DNA of 64,000 nucleotides from Variovorax sp. PCZ-1 (lineage in GTDB: Bacteria > Pseudomonadota > Gammaproteobacteria > Burkholderiales > Burkholderiaceae_C): positions 1,116,001 through 1,180,000 of the forward strand of contig NZ_JAHCDN010000001.1 of assembly GCF_018413605.1 (NCBI RefSeq), read 5' to 3'. This document shows positions 19,173-27,518 of the stretch, piece by piece. The notes beneath the pieces are model-generated. The model saw nothing but the letters and a program-made list of their open reading frames with translations, was not told the DNA's origin and made no database searches. The translations under genes were made by a program, and so were the position numbers. Numbering within the stretch: position 1 is the first letter of the stretch; every line of letters starts with the position of its first letter.

Positions 19173-19346
19173 GATTGATGATCCTTATAGAGTTAATTAA
19201 CTTGTCTTCGGATGGTCACCTTGCGGCTTTCACACGTTGACAGAGCGGATGCTACTGTAAAAATAGCATTTCCTCCAGTGAAAAATGCATTTTTACGTGA
19301 GGAAAAACGCGAATTCCCCTCTGGAGCCGCAAAAAATCTGCTTAGC

Positions 19347-20297
19347 TCACTTTTTCGGAGCATCTTCGGAGTGTGTTTTTAAGCGCGCCGCGAAGAACAT
19401 CAACACCCCAAACAAGATCACCGCGCAGGCCAGCCACTCGTTTTTCTGCACCACTTCACCACCCAGCCACACCCCTAAAAACAGCGCGATCACGGGGTTA
19501 ACGAACGCATAACTCGTCGCCAACGCAGGCGAGACATTTGCAAGCAGAAACAGATACGCACTGAAGGCAATGAGCGAGCCAAACACGATGAGATAGCCCC
19601 AACCGAGCAGCGCGCGAGTATCAAGTGGCCAAGAAATTTTTTCACCCAATACGAGAGAAAAGAGGAGCAACACCGCGCCACCACACAACATTTCACTCGC
19701 AAAGCCTATGGGCCCCGGCGCGAGCGGCAGCTTGGTGGTTTGCAGCACAGAGCCGATTGACCATGAAAGCGTGGCGCCAAACATGGCCAGCAAGCCTACG
19801 GTGGATAAGCCAAAACTCTTACCTTGCACGAGCAAAATCACGCCGCCAAAGCCGATCAACATGCCGATAATTTCGAGCTTCGAAGGCCGCTTGCCAAAGG
19901 CCAAACCGATCAGCGCTACCATCATCGGCACGATGGCAATGAAGGTGGCAATCAGCCCTGAGCCAATCGTTTGCGAGGCTACGCCCACCAACCCCATGCC
20001 GCCGCCGAGCATCAATGTGCCCACAATGAGTGCGTTGCGCCAATACCACGGTTGAGGTGAAGATGGGGTGCTCTCTTTTTGGAACTCCGGCACTTTTTCT
20101 CCTCTGAGCTTCAGAAACAGCATGAGCAAAACGCCCGCCACGACGAAGCGCGAGCCCATTTGGAAAAACGGTGGAAAGCTCACGAGCGCGAAGCGAATGG
20201 CCAAATAGGTGGAGCCCCAGACGAGATACACGGCAGCGAGCGCGGCGGCGATCAGAGCGGTAGATGGTTTGTGGAGTAGAGCAGTGGTGCTTGTCAT
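19347..20297 (-). CDS. DMT-family exporter (EamA, YedA-like)
   Basis: A 316-residue protein with about ten hydrophobic segments and two EamA repeats. VYLVWGSTYLAIRFALVSFP at the start and NVSPALATSYAFVNPVIALF near the end match E. coli YedA. Likely exports amino acids or small metabolites across the inner membrane. It is divergent from an Lrp-type regulator 86 bp away, a common pairing in which the regulator controls the exporter. Confidence 0.88.
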   Translation of the reverse strand: MTSTTALLHKPSTALIAAALAAVYLVWGSTYLAIRFALVSFPPFFQMGSRFVVAGVLLMLFLKLRGEKVPEFQKESTPSSPQPWYWRNALIVGTLMLGGGMGLVGVASQTIGSGLIATFIAIVPMMVALIGLAFGKRPSKLEIIGMLIGFGGVILLVQGKSFGLSTVGLLAMFGATLSWSIGSVLQTTKLPLAPGPIGFASEMLCGGAVLLLFSLVLGEKISWPLDTRALLGWGYLIVFGSLIAFSAYLFLLANVSPALATSYAFVNPVIALFLGVWLGGEVVQKNEWLACAVILFGVLMFFAARLKTHSEDAPKK

Positions 20298-20383
20298 GCA
20301 TCAATTGTCGCAAGCTGCAGTTCATCACACCATGCATGATTGAAGTTAAGATGAAAACATCACCTTGAAATCGAAGGCAATCC

Positions 20384-20932
20384 ATGCTCAGCACAGAGAA
20401 TTCAGAAATCGATAGCTACGACACACGCATCCTCGCCGAGCTGCAGCGCGATGCCCGCATCTCCATGAGCGAGCTTGGACGGCGCGTGCATCTCTCCCAG
20501 CCCGCCGTGGCAGAGCGCGTGAAAAAGCTGGAGATTTCTGGCGTGATCACTGGATACCACGCTGCTGTGAATCCCGCGCGCCTCGGCTACGGCATCCGCG
20601 CCTTGGTGCGCGTAGGGCGGGCCGATTACGCCACTGTGCTGAGGCGCGTGGAGCAATCGCCCGAGGTGATCAATGCGTTTAACGTCACAGGTGAAGACAG
20701 CTGGACGCTAGAAATCGCGGTGCAAGATGTGTCGCATCTGGATGAAGTAGTCACAAAATTCTGCTTGCTCACCGAAACTTCAACGAGCATCATCTTGAAT
20801 GCCCCAAGAGAAAATCACGCCCTGCAGCCCGTGCGCCTCGTGCGCAGCGCGCAAGGCAATCCTGCAAAGAATTTAAGCAAAAAACGGCCAGTCGCCGGCG
20901 TAAAATCTGCGCGAAGTGCTATTAAAAAGTGA
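20384..20932 (+). CDS. Lrp/AsnC-family regulator
   Basis: A 182-residue protein with an N-terminal winged helix (residues about 8-60: DTRILAELQRDARISMSELG, LSQPAVAERVKKLE) and a C-terminal RAM ligand-binding domain (about 70-150). It is likely to sense an amino acid and regulate the divergent exporter. Family members are usually about 150-160 residues. The last 20 or so residues here (KKRPVAGVKSARSAIKK) are encoded by a family A repeat and look like an acquired tail. Confidence 0.9.
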   Translation: MLSTENSEIDSYDTRILAELQRDARISMSELGRRVHLSQPAVAERVKKLEISGVITGYHAAVNPARLGYGIRALVRVGRADYATVLRRVEQSPEVINAFNVTGEDSWTLEIAVQDVSHLDEVVTKFCLLTETSTSIILNAPRENHALQPVRLVRSAQGNPAKNLSKKRPVAGVKSARSAIKK

Positions 20933-20936
20933 GTAA
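20872..20936 (+). repeat. Family A repeat forming the end of the Lrp-type gene
   Basis: Forward copy containing CGGCCAGTCGCCGGCGTAAA and CTGCGCGAAGTGCTATTAAA. It supplies the C-terminal codons and stop of the Lrp-type gene and ends 5 bp before the next start codon. Confidence 0.92.
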
Positions 20937-20941
20937 TTATC

Positions 20942-21457
20942 ATGACGCTATCTGTATGTGACCTATGCGATACCCATGAGGCTGAGTTCGCCGGCAGCAA
21001 TTCCAAGCAGCTGCGCATTCTTCCTGATGTGTACAAAAGCTATGGCGGCAAGATGAGCTTTCATGGCCAAGCCCACACGCTGCGCTGCTTTGAAGACAAC
21101 TCCCGCGTGCGCGAAGCCGTGGCGCAGCCGGGTCAATTGAATGGGGTGGGCAGAGTGCTCGTGATCGATGGCGGCGGCATGACCCGCCGCGCCTTAGTCG
21201 GAGGCAACCTCGCTGTGACGGCTGCGAAAAACGGCTGGGCAGGCATCTTGGTGCATGGCGCAGTGCGCGATATCGCGGAGCTACGTGTTGCGTCTCTCGG
21301 CATCAAGGCTCTGGCGCTATGTCCCTTGCGGACGGATAAGCGCGGCTTGGGCGATGCAGGTGTCCCCGTCATGATCTCCGGCCATCTCGTGCAACCGGGA
21401 GATTGGGTGTATGCGGATGAGGATGGGGTGCTGATCTCTTCAGTCGCTTTGCACTGA
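20942..21457 (+). CDS. rraA: RraA-family protein
   Basis: A 171-residue protein. It has the family core GRVLVIDGGGMTRRALVGGNLAVTAA (signature DGGG..R.AL.G), GWAGILVHGAVRDI, and PGDWVYADEDGVLI. RraA in E. coli binds RNase E and lowers its activity. Sequence-similar proteins are 4-hydroxy-4-methyl-2-oxoglutarate aldolases, so either role is possible. It follows the Lrp-type gene by 9 bp and may be cotranscribed. Confidence 0.88.
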   Translation: MTLSVCDLCDTHEAEFAGSNSKQLRILPDVYKSYGGKMSFHGQAHTLRCFEDNSRVREAVAQPGQLNGVGRVLVIDGGGMTRRALVGGNLAVTAAKNGWAGILVHGAVRDIAELRVASLGIKALALCPLRTDKRGLGDAGVPVMISGHLVQPGDWVYADEDGVLISSVALH

Positions 21458-21494
21458 GGTTTTTCTCTTCCTGCTGCGCTTCGCGTCTCGCTCG

Positions 21495-21650
21495 ACCCGC
21501 TCGCCTGCTCCGTGACGTGCCCGAAAAAGCCGATGCCTTTCTTGTTGGGCGCTCTTGCCCGCAAGCTCTAAGCTGCGATCATTTGTAGCGATCCGAGCTT
21601 GGTTGGCCGCGCTCGACTGAGTAAGGCTCGTCTTTTTCAGACCCATCACG
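21495..21650 (+). repeat. MITE-like repeat, family D, left copy
   Basis: A 156-bp unit found in inverted orientation at 22427-22583. The outer 95 bp (21495-21589) match at 92 of 95 positions. The unit's two ends are themselves imperfect inverted repeats of about 45 bp, built on CGTGACGTGCCCGAAAAAGC and GCCTTTCT. It carries no gene. Confidence 0.9.
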
Positions 21651-21745
21651 CATCTAGAAACTGCATGCGATCAATGCCAAAACGCACAGTGCGTGTGATG
21701 TAATCAATGATAGTACTTGCTACTTGGTGAATTGAGTTAAATGAT

Positions 21746-22375
21746 ATGAATCCTTCCGACATTCGAGCTGAAACAATCCGCCGATTTGCAAATTGGCAAA
21801 TCAAAGCAAATGAAAACTTACCTCTTATTGAGTCATTGACCGATTTACAGCCCAAATCGAGTGCACAGGTTGCAGCTCGAGCTACTGCGGCTGGCTACTT
21901 AGCAGCATTCTGCTTTGGTGCACCGGCAGAGAAAGTACACAAAGACATCATGTGTTTTCAGCTTTGGGAGCATCTCAGTGCTGAAGAACAATCCCTTCTA
22001 TCCAATCCTGATGCCGATGGTCAATCGAAAGCATCCCACGGCTGGCTCGTAGAAGCCATTCAGTTCATGGCGTGGAGCCTAGGCTTGGTGACACTAGACA
22101 ACTTTGCCCAATGTAGCGATGACTTGTCCAGTCATTTTTCAAAAGCTGGAACCGATCCAAGCCAATTTATAGCCAGCGCACGGTTACGGCCCTTGAGCGA
22201 GTTACTTCAAGAAGCAGACACGCTGTATATGCTTCATTGGTATGCAGTCGAAGCAAGTCTGCAAGGAACGCCAGATAAACGTATTTTGCTCCCACGAATT
22301 AGTTTCAGGCGACATGCAGCAGATTGGATTGTTGGTGTGGCTGACCAGTGGGATGACATATCCTTGGATACCTAG
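21746..22375 (+). CDS. DUF4272-like protein inside an inverted-repeat cassette
   Basis: A 209-residue protein, probably cytoplasmic, with no signal or membrane segment. RATAAGYLAAFCFGAPAEKV near the start, HGWLVEAIQFMAWSLGL in the middle, and LYMLHWYAVEASLQG with the final RRHAADWIVGVADQWDDISL fit my recollection of the DUF4272 family, whose function is unknown. Base composition is clearly more AT-rich than its neighbours. It is bracketed by inverted family D repeats, which suggests arrival by transfer. The upstream region (21651-21745) is AT-rich and could hold its own promoter. Confidence 0.7.
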   Translation: MNPSDIRAETIRRFANWQIKANENLPLIESLTDLQPKSSAQVAARATAAGYLAAFCFGAPAEKVHKDIMCFQLWEHLSAEEQSLLSNPDADGQSKASHGWLVEAIQFMAWSLGLVTLDNFAQCSDDLSSHFSKAGTDPSQFIASARLRPLSELLQEADTLYMLHWYAVEASLQGTPDKRILLPRISFRRHAADWIVGVADQWDDISLDT

Positions 22376-22426
22376 TCAAGCAACTGGATGCCAGCCTGCA
22401 ACGACGCTCCTACTCCTCACCAGCTT

Positions 22427-22583
22427 CGTGACGTGCCCAAAAAAGACGAGGCCTTTCTCAGTCGAGCGCGGCCAGTCAAGGCAATAACGCTACAAAAGAT
22501 CGCAGCTTAGAGCTTGCGGGTAAGAGCGCCCAACAAGAAAGGCATCGGCTTTTTCGGGCACGTTACGGAGCAGGCGAGCGGGT
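22427..22583 (-). repeat. MITE-like repeat, family D, right copy
   Basis: Inverted partner of 21495-21650. Its right end stops 22 bp before the 3' end of the next, convergent gene. Confidence 0.9.
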
Positions 22584-22604
22584 GGCGTGAAAGCGAAGCA
22601 GTCT

Positions 22605-22997
22605 TCAATCTGCCAAAAACACACCCAACACATGCCGCCCTTCGCCCGCCAGAATGTTGTAAGTCCGGCAAGCGGCCAAAGTGTCCATCGTCTCTAGGCC
22701 AATTCTCGCCTGCATGAGCGCGCGCTGATGTGCAGGCGAAGGAAAGCGGAGTTTGCTGCCGCTGCCGAAAACGACGAGTTCGGGCTTGAACTCGGCCAGT
22801 TGCTCGAAATGCTCGGCGGTGAGTTGATCGAAGGAGATGCCCGGCCAATCTAGCCTCTCTCCATGTGATCCGATCATGAAGGAGTGGGTGAGTTTCTCTT
22901 GCTGAGGCTGCCCATCGACGAAAAAACCGACGCTGACCCAGCCGGGGCCGTAGCCAGTGATGACTTGGGTGTCGGCTTTATCGGGTTGAAGTTTCAT
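22605..22997 (-). CDS. Mth938-like domain protein
   Basis: A 130-residue protein starting MKLQPDKADTQVITGYGPGW. It matches the small Mth938/DUF498 fold: HSFMIGSHGERLDW, ELVVFGSGSKLRFPSP, GLETMDTLAACRTYNILAGEGRHVLGVFL. The biochemical role of this family is not established; it occurs in bacteria, archaea and a mitochondrial assembly factor. ATG 22997 was chosen over 23021 because it gives the typical N-terminus. Confidence 0.85.
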   Translation of the reverse strand: MKLQPDKADTQVITGYGPGWVSVGFFVDGQPQQEKLTHSFMIGSHGERLDWPGISFDQLTAEHFEQLAEFKPELVVFGSGSKLRFPSPAHQRALMQARIGLETMDTLAACRTYNILAGEGRHVLGVFLAD

Positions 22998-23089
22998 GAA
23001 TCTAGGTGCTGCGGTGCACAAAAAGTAGGCGGGATTGTGGTCAAATTATAGGTTTTCAGTGTTCCGAAACACCCTCGGAGGGGTAAGCG

Positions 23090-24373
23090 ATGAAAACGAT
23101 CAACAAATCTGCCAAATTAGCCAATGTGCTTTACGACGTGCGCGGGCCCATTGTGGACGCGGCCAAGCGCATGGAGGATGAAGGCCAGAAGATCATCAAG
23201 CTCAATATTGGCAACCTCGCGCCCTTTGGCTTTGATGCGCCCGAGGAGATTCAGCAAGACATGATTCGCAATCTGCCCAATTCGGCGGGCTACTCGGACA
23301 GCAAGGGCATCTTCGCCGCGCGCAAGGCCGTGATGCACTACACGCAGCAGCAAGGCATTGCGGGCGTGACGCTTGATGATATTTACCTTGGCAATGGCGC
23401 CAGCGAGCTGATCGTGATGGCGGCCAATGCGCTGCTAGACAATGGCGACGAGCTGCTCGTGCCTTCGCCGGATTACCCGCTGTGGACGGCGGCCACCTCG
23501 CTCTCCGGCGGCAGCCCCGTGCATTACCAGTGCGATGAAGACAATGGCTGGATGCCGAATTTGGCTGACATTCGCGCCAAGATCACGCCGCGCACCAAAG
23601 GCATTGTGGTGATCAACCCGAACAATCCGACGGGTGCTTTGTATAGCGACGAGCTTTTGAAAGGCATCATCGAGATCGCGCGTGAGCATGAGCTGGTGTT
23701 GCTCGCCGATGAGGTGTATGACAAGGTGTTGTATGAAGGCGTGAAGCACACCGCTTTAGCTAGCCTTTCAACAGCCGTGCTCACGCTCACCTTCAATTCC
23801 CTCTCCAAAGCCTACCGCTCCTGCGGCTATCGCGCGGGCTGGATGATCATCTCGGGTAACAAGACGATTGCCAAAGATTTCATCGAAGGCCTGAACATGC
23901 TGGCCAATTTGAAGCTTGGTTCGAATGTGCCCGGCCAATACGCGATTCAAACCGCGCTTGGCGGCTACCAGAGCATTCACGATCTCACGAAAGAGGGCGG
24001 CCGCCTGCGCCGCCAGCGCGATCTGGCCTATGAGCTGATCACCGCGATTCCCGGCGTGAGCTGCGTTAAGCCCGAGGCGGCGCTGTATATGTTTCCCAAG
24101 CTCGATCCGAAGATTTACCCGATTGAAGACGATCGGCAATTCTTCCTTGAGGTGCTCAAAGAGACGCGCGTGATGCTCGTGCAAGGCACAGGTTTCAACT
24201 GGAGCGCGCCCGATCATTTCCGCATCGTCTTTCTGCCGCATGAAGATGATCTGCGCGAGGCGATCAACCGCTTGGCCAAGTTCTTTGAGAGCTATCGCAA
24301 GAAACATGGTACGGATGGCTTGGCTGCATCTTCCAAAGCATCTGCTATTAAATTAGTAGCTGCTCGCGCATGA
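23090..24373 (+). CDS. alaA: Alanine-type aminotransferase
   Basis: A 427-residue class I/II PLP aminotransferase. Motifs are KLNIGNLAPFGFDAP, GNGASELIVMAANALLD, NPNNPTGALYS, LADEVYDKVLYEG, and the PLP lysine in FNSLSKAYRSCGYRAGW. It is closest to E. coli AlaA, which makes alanine from pyruvate with glutamate. It sits directly before hom, a gene order common in Betaproteobacteria. The last residues (KASAIKLVAARA) are encoded by a family A repeat and extend the protein beyond the usual length of about 405. Confidence 0.9.
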   Translation: MKTINKSAKLANVLYDVRGPIVDAAKRMEDEGQKIIKLNIGNLAPFGFDAPEEIQQDMIRNLPNSAGYSDSKGIFAARKAVMHYTQQQGIAGVTLDDIYLGNGASELIVMAANALLDNGDELLVPSPDYPLWTAATSLSGGSPVHYQCDEDNGWMPNLADIRAKITPRTKGIVVINPNNPTGALYSDELLKGIIEIAREHELVLLADEVYDKVLYEGVKHTALASLSTAVLTLTFNSLSKAYRSCGYRAGWMIISGNKTIAKDFIEGLNMLANLKLGSNVPGQYAIQTALGGYQSIHDLTKEGGRLRRQRDLAYELITAIPGVSCVKPEAALYMFPKLDPKIYPIEDDRQFFLEVLKETRVMLVQGTGFNWSAPDHFRIVFLPHEDDLREAINRLAKFFESYRKKHGTDGLAASSKASAIKLVAARA

Positions 24374-24406
24374 TTTATGCCGGCGATCGGCACTTTTTCC
24401 TTTAAA
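24342..24406 (-). repeat. Family A repeat spanning the alaA stop
   Basis: Reverse copy (TGCTATTAAATTAGTAGC, then CTCGCGCATGATTTATGCCG). It supplies the end and stop of alaA and reaches to 6 bp before the hom start codon, leaving hom without a clear ribosome binding site. Confidence 0.9.
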
Positions 24407-24411
24407 TTCAC

Positions 24412-25752
24412 ATGAAAAACATACAAGTAGGTCTTCTCGGTATCGGCACAGTCGGCAGCGGCGTGTTCGCTGTGTTACAGCGCAATTTTGATGAAATCCA
24501 GCGCAGAGCAGGGCGCGGTATTGAGATCACGATGGTGGCGGATTTGGATACGGCGCGCGCTAAGCAAATCGTGGGCGACAAAGTTCAGGTGGTGAACGAT
24601 GCGCGCGCCATCATCGCCAATCCTGAGATTGACATCGTGATCGAGCTGATCGGCGGCTATGGCATTGCCAAGGCGCTGGTGTTAGAGGCCATTGCCTCTG
24701 GCAAACACGTCGTCACAGCCAACAAAGCTTTGCTCGCCGTGCATGGCAGCGAGATTTTCCAAGCGGCGCAGGCCAAGGGCGTGATGGTGATGTTTGAAGC
24801 GGCTGTGGCCGGCGGCATCCCCATCATCAAATCGCTGCGCGAAGGCTTGACTGCGAACCGCATCCAGTGGATCGCCGGCATCATCAACGGCACAACGAAT
24901 TTCATCTTGAGCGAGATGCGCGACAAGGGGCTTGATTTCAGCGTGGTGCTCAAAGAAGCGCAACGCTTGGGCTATGCCGAGGCAGACCCGACCTTCGACA
25001 TCGAAGGCGTGGACGCAGCCCACAAAGCCACCCTAATGGCCTCCATCGGTTTCGGCATCCCCGTGCAGTTTGACAAAGCGCATGTGGAAGGCATCACCGC
25101 GCTCACCGCGACTGACATCAAATACGCCGAGCAACTGGGCTATCGCATCAAGCTCTTGGGCATCAGCAAGCGCCGTGAAGCTGCTGATAAAAGTGTGCTG
25201 GGCATTGAACTGCGCGTACACCCCACGCTTATTCCCACGAAGCGCCTGATCGCCAACGTCGAAGGCGCGATGAATGCCGTCGTGGTGAATGGTGATGCAG
25301 TAGGCACCACTCTGTACTACGGCAAAGGCGCAGGCGCCGAGCCCACCGCCAGCGCGGTGATCGCTGATTTGGTAGACATCACCCGCATGCAAAGCGCCAC
25401 CGCCGCGCAGCGCGTCCCCGCGCTCGCCTTCCAACCCGGCAGCATGAGCGCCATGCCCATCCTCCCCATGAGCGACGTGATCACCAGCTACTACCTGCGC
25501 CTCCGCGTTGCAGACGAGGCTGGCGTGCTCGCAAAAGTCACAGGTTTGATCGCCAACGCAGGCATCAGCATCGACGCCGTGCTTCAGCGCGAAGCAGACG
25601 AGGTGAGCGGCGACGGCGGCAACCAAACCGACCTCATCATCCTCACGCACGACACCACAGAAGGCACGATGAACGCCGCGCTCGCTCAAATGCAAGCCCT
25701 GCCCACCGTACTCGCACCGATTGTGCGGATTCGCAAGGAAGAGTTGGCTTGA
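24412..25752 (+). CDS. hom: Homoserine dehydrogenase
   Basis: A 446-residue enzyme with an N-terminal NAD(P) domain (LGIGTVGSGVFAVLQ), a central catalytic domain (GGIPIIKSLREGLTANRI, GIINGTTNFILSEM, EADPTFDIEGVDAAHK) and a C-terminal ACT domain (residues about 365-440) for threonine feedback. It reduces aspartate semialdehyde to homoserine for threonine and methionine. thrC, its usual neighbour, is 5.4 kb downstream. A hairpin terminator follows at once. Confidence 0.95.
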   Translation: MKNIQVGLLGIGTVGSGVFAVLQRNFDEIQRRAGRGIEITMVADLDTARAKQIVGDKVQVVNDARAIIANPEIDIVIELIGGYGIAKALVLEAIASGKHVVTANKALLAVHGSEIFQAAQAKGVMVMFEAAVAGGIPIIKSLREGLTANRIQWIAGIINGTTNFILSEMRDKGLDFSVVLKEAQRLGYAEADPTFDIEGVDAAHKATLMASIGFGIPVQFDKAHVEGITALTATDIKYAEQLGYRIKLLGISKRREAADKSVLGIELRVHPTLIPTKRLIANVEGAMNAVVVNGDAVGTTLYYGKGAGAEPTASAVIADLVDITRMQSATAAQRVPALAFQPGSMSAMPILPMSDVITSYYLRLRVADEAGVLAKVTGLIANAGISIDAVLQREADEVSGDGGNQTDLIILTHDTTEGTMNAALAQMQALPTVLAPIVRIRKEELA

Positions 25753-25753
25753 G

Positions 25754-25785
25754 ATTAATTGGGGTCAGAACCCAATTAATTTAAT
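25754..25785 (+). terminator. Hairpin after hom
   Basis: Perfect 10-bp stem ATTAATTGGG / CCCAATTAAT with loop GTCAGAA, then TTTAATTCTT. The GGGGTCAGA..CCC core is common in dispersed palindromes of proteobacteria. Confidence 0.75.
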
Positions 25786-25795
25786 TCTTGAAGCT

Positions 25796-25852
25796 TTTTG
25801 GGCAGTTCGCACGCATGTTTGCTGCGCGGAGTGCTACTGAATTCATAGTAAC
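25796..25852 (+). repeat. Degenerate family A repeat
   Basis: Only the right half is well conserved (TGCGCGGAGTGCTACTGAAT, TCATAGTAA). Confidence 0.7.
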
Positions 25853-26131
25853 TCACCGTTTACCCTGAGCTTGTCGAAGGGTTTTGGTGTGCTATGCGCT
25901 TCGCTCCGCCCGCTCGCCTGCGTCGTACCATCGGGCAGTTGCCTCATAAATTTTTTGAAAACACACGCGATTGAGGCAACGAAAATCTAAAGCTGGTCTC
26001 CGCGCGCCTTCCAAAAAAATTCTGATTCAACCGCCCAATGGTTTCCGCTGGAAATGCGGCTGGTTAACGTTCAAGCAATGCGTTATATCGTTAGCGCTCC
26101 ACTTAAGAAAGGCAACTTTCAGTGGTCTTTG

Positions 26132-26686
26132 CTACCCTGGTTGTTCAAGGAATTTTTCCATTTCAAACGGCATTCGTGAGCTAAGCAACTGCGGAAAAAT
26201 TAATTCACCGCTCGGGTTGGCTGCATAAAAGAAGCCTACGTAGTCGTCTGCATCGTCAGGTATATAGATTTCTCTACCAGATGCACTGTTCATGATGTAA
26301 GCAGCTTGGCCGTTAATGATCTGCACGAGCGCTATCTTGTGAGCAGATGCGTATTCGATTGCGCCGCTTTGGAAGTCTGATGTTGCGACAACCATGGCTT
26401 TATGCGCACCAACCGCCTGCTGCTTGTCGTGTAAGGCTTGGAGAACCTCGCGCTTAATCGGATTCTTATGTTTCTTGCATTCAACAATTACAAGGAAGTC
26501 AGCGCCGCCTAAAGCTTTGAATCGTGCGGTTACATCGAATGTGTACTCTCCATCCAAGCCTTGAATTTGATCAAGGTGTGCAGTCTTAAAGTGATCTAGC
26601 GTATGCCCTGTTGATGACAGCCACTTTTTCACAAGCAGCTCAAACTGGCTTGGGGTGATAGTGGAGACTGCCGGAAAGCGCTTCAT
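26132..26686 (-). CDS. Mrr-like restriction endonuclease
   Basis: A 184-residue protein with a PD-(D/E)XK nuclease core of the Mrr_cat type. ITPSQFELLVKKWL is the N-terminal helix, FDVTARFKALGG has the first catalytic aspartate, FLVIVECKKHKNPI carries the E-C-K pair, and HKAMVVATSDFQSGAIEYA is the following conserved segment (residues about 10-125). The remaining 60 residues contain no recognised domain. Mrr enzymes cut foreign, often methylated, DNA. There is no methylase or ATPase partner nearby, so it is an orphan type IV-like candidate. Base composition is more AT-rich than the core genes, consistent with transfer. Confidence 0.82.
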   Translation of the reverse strand: MKRFPAVSTITPSQFELLVKKWLSSTGHTLDHFKTAHLDQIQGLDGEYTFDVTARFKALGGADFLVIVECKKHKNPIKREVLQALHDKQQAVGAHKAMVVATSDFQSGAIEYASAHKIALVQIINGQAAYIMNSASGREIYIPDDADDYVGFFYAANPSGELIFPQLLSSRMPFEMEKFLEQPG

Positions 26687-26842
26687 ATGTCAGTACGAGT
26701 AGGTTTGGTAAGGCGAGTGTTTAAAGTTCCATGCCTAGCTTGGGTGAGGTCCACAATAAATAGTTAGATGTAGTGTAGATCTCAATTAGACACGTATATT
26801 CGTCTTGCTGGGTGGGCGTTTAAGCATTTGTTCGGAAGCCAT

Positions 26843-26870
26843 AAGGCCGCAACTAAAGTTCAATCGCCTT
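26843..26870 (+). repeat. Direct repeat, copy 1
   Basis: A 28-bp string containing CCGCAACTAAAGTTCAATCG, repeated with about four changes at 27449-27476. The two copies bracket the lipoprotein gene at 26973. The remainder of the 286-bp gap from 26687 to 26972 shows no gene. Confidence 0.6.
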
Positions 26871-26972
26871 AGTCGCGGTTTTCGAAGTGATTTGCGTCAT
26901 GACAAAGCCACTTTCATCATGCTATCGTCACAAACAGTCGCCAACCTCAAAGCTCTTTGAAAAAATGCATTC

Positions 26973-27407
26973 ATGAAATTTCGCCCATTCCTCGTTACTG
27001 TGTTGTTGATGCTTTCTTTGGCGCTCACCGCATGCGGCCGCAAAGATCCGCAAACGGCGTTGGAAGCTGCTGTGCAGAAGCTGCAAACAAACCTAGAAGC
27101 CAAGGACACCAGTGCGGTGATGCAACAACTTGACCCGAGTTTTCAGGCTCAGGCGGAGTTTGATGGTGAGTGGGCGCGCAAGACGATGACGCTGATGTTT
27201 TTGCGCTATGCCAACGTGAAGGTGATCGCTGTGAGTCAAACGAGTGCCGTTAACCCGGCCTCGCAAAAGCCTGGCGTGACGGAGGCGAAGATTTTGGTCA
27301 CTGGGGCGCAGGGTTTGATTCCCGAACGGGCTGAGCCATTCGATGTGCGCTTGGAGTGGAAGCTCGTGTCTGGCGAGTGGAAGTTGGCGGCTATCAGGTG
27401 GGAGTGA
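26973..27407 (+). CDS. Small lipoprotein of unknown function
   Basis: A 144-residue protein with a lipoprotein signal (lipobox LTAC, Cys21). Residues about 28-144 (AVQKLQTNLEAKDTSAVMQQ, then a beta-rich end EWKLVSGEWKLAAIRWE) look like a small NTF2-like or cystatin-like domain. I cannot assign a function. It is preceded and followed by direct repeats. Confidence 0.7.
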   Translation: MKFRPFLVTVLLMLSLALTACGRKDPQTALEAAVQKLQTNLEAKDTSAVMQQLDPSFQAQAEFDGEWARKTMTLMFLRYANVKVIAVSQTSAVNPASQKPGVTEAKILVTGAQGLIPERAEPFDVRLEWKLVSGEWKLAAIRWE

Positions 27408-27448
27408 GCGCGCGCGGGGCGAGATACTCAGCTCGCAAGTCAGGGCTG

Positions 27449-27476
27449 AAGACCGCAACCAAAGTTCAATTGCCTC
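27449..27476 (+). repeat. Direct repeat, copy 2
   Basis: Contains CCGCAACCAAAGTTCAATTG; see 26843-26870. It lies about 40 bp before the next start codon. Confidence 0.6.
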
Positions 27477-27518
27477 CGATACAGTCTGGCTCATGTTCAA
27501 TTGATTCAGGAGAAACCG

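Larger units (their letters stand above)
25753..26131. other. Non-coding repeat-rich junction after hom
   Basis: 379 bp with no convincing gene. It contains the hom terminator, a degenerate family A copy (25796-25852), a single family B arm (25856-25885), a short string like the outer end of family D (CCGCTCGCCTGC near 25910), and a spaced inverted repeat GTTGCCTCA / TGAGGCAAC (about 25939-25982). It marks the left edge of the accessory block. Confidence 0.6.

Noticed and set aside
19243-19275. Possible further family A copy (GATGCTACTGTAAAAATAGC)
   Set aside because: Only the hairpin end resembles the family; the CCGGC and TGCGCAGA core is absent, so it was not counted.
20942-21457. Calling RraA a confirmed RNase E inhibitor
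   Set aside because: The fold also includes aldolases; sequence alone does not separate the two roles.
21746-22375. DUF4272 gene as toxin or immunity protein
   Set aside because: No partner gene, no toxin motif and no functional knowledge of the family to support it.
26040-26095. Strings TAACGTTCAAGC and CGTTAGCGC suggesting an integron attC site
   Set aside because: The spacing is too short, the inner boxes do not pair, and there is no integrase or neighbouring cassette. Probably chance.
25971-26228. Open frame of 85 codons on the plus strand
   Set aside because: It overlaps the end of the Mrr-like gene, shows no family motif and has no ribosome binding site; it runs through repeat debris.
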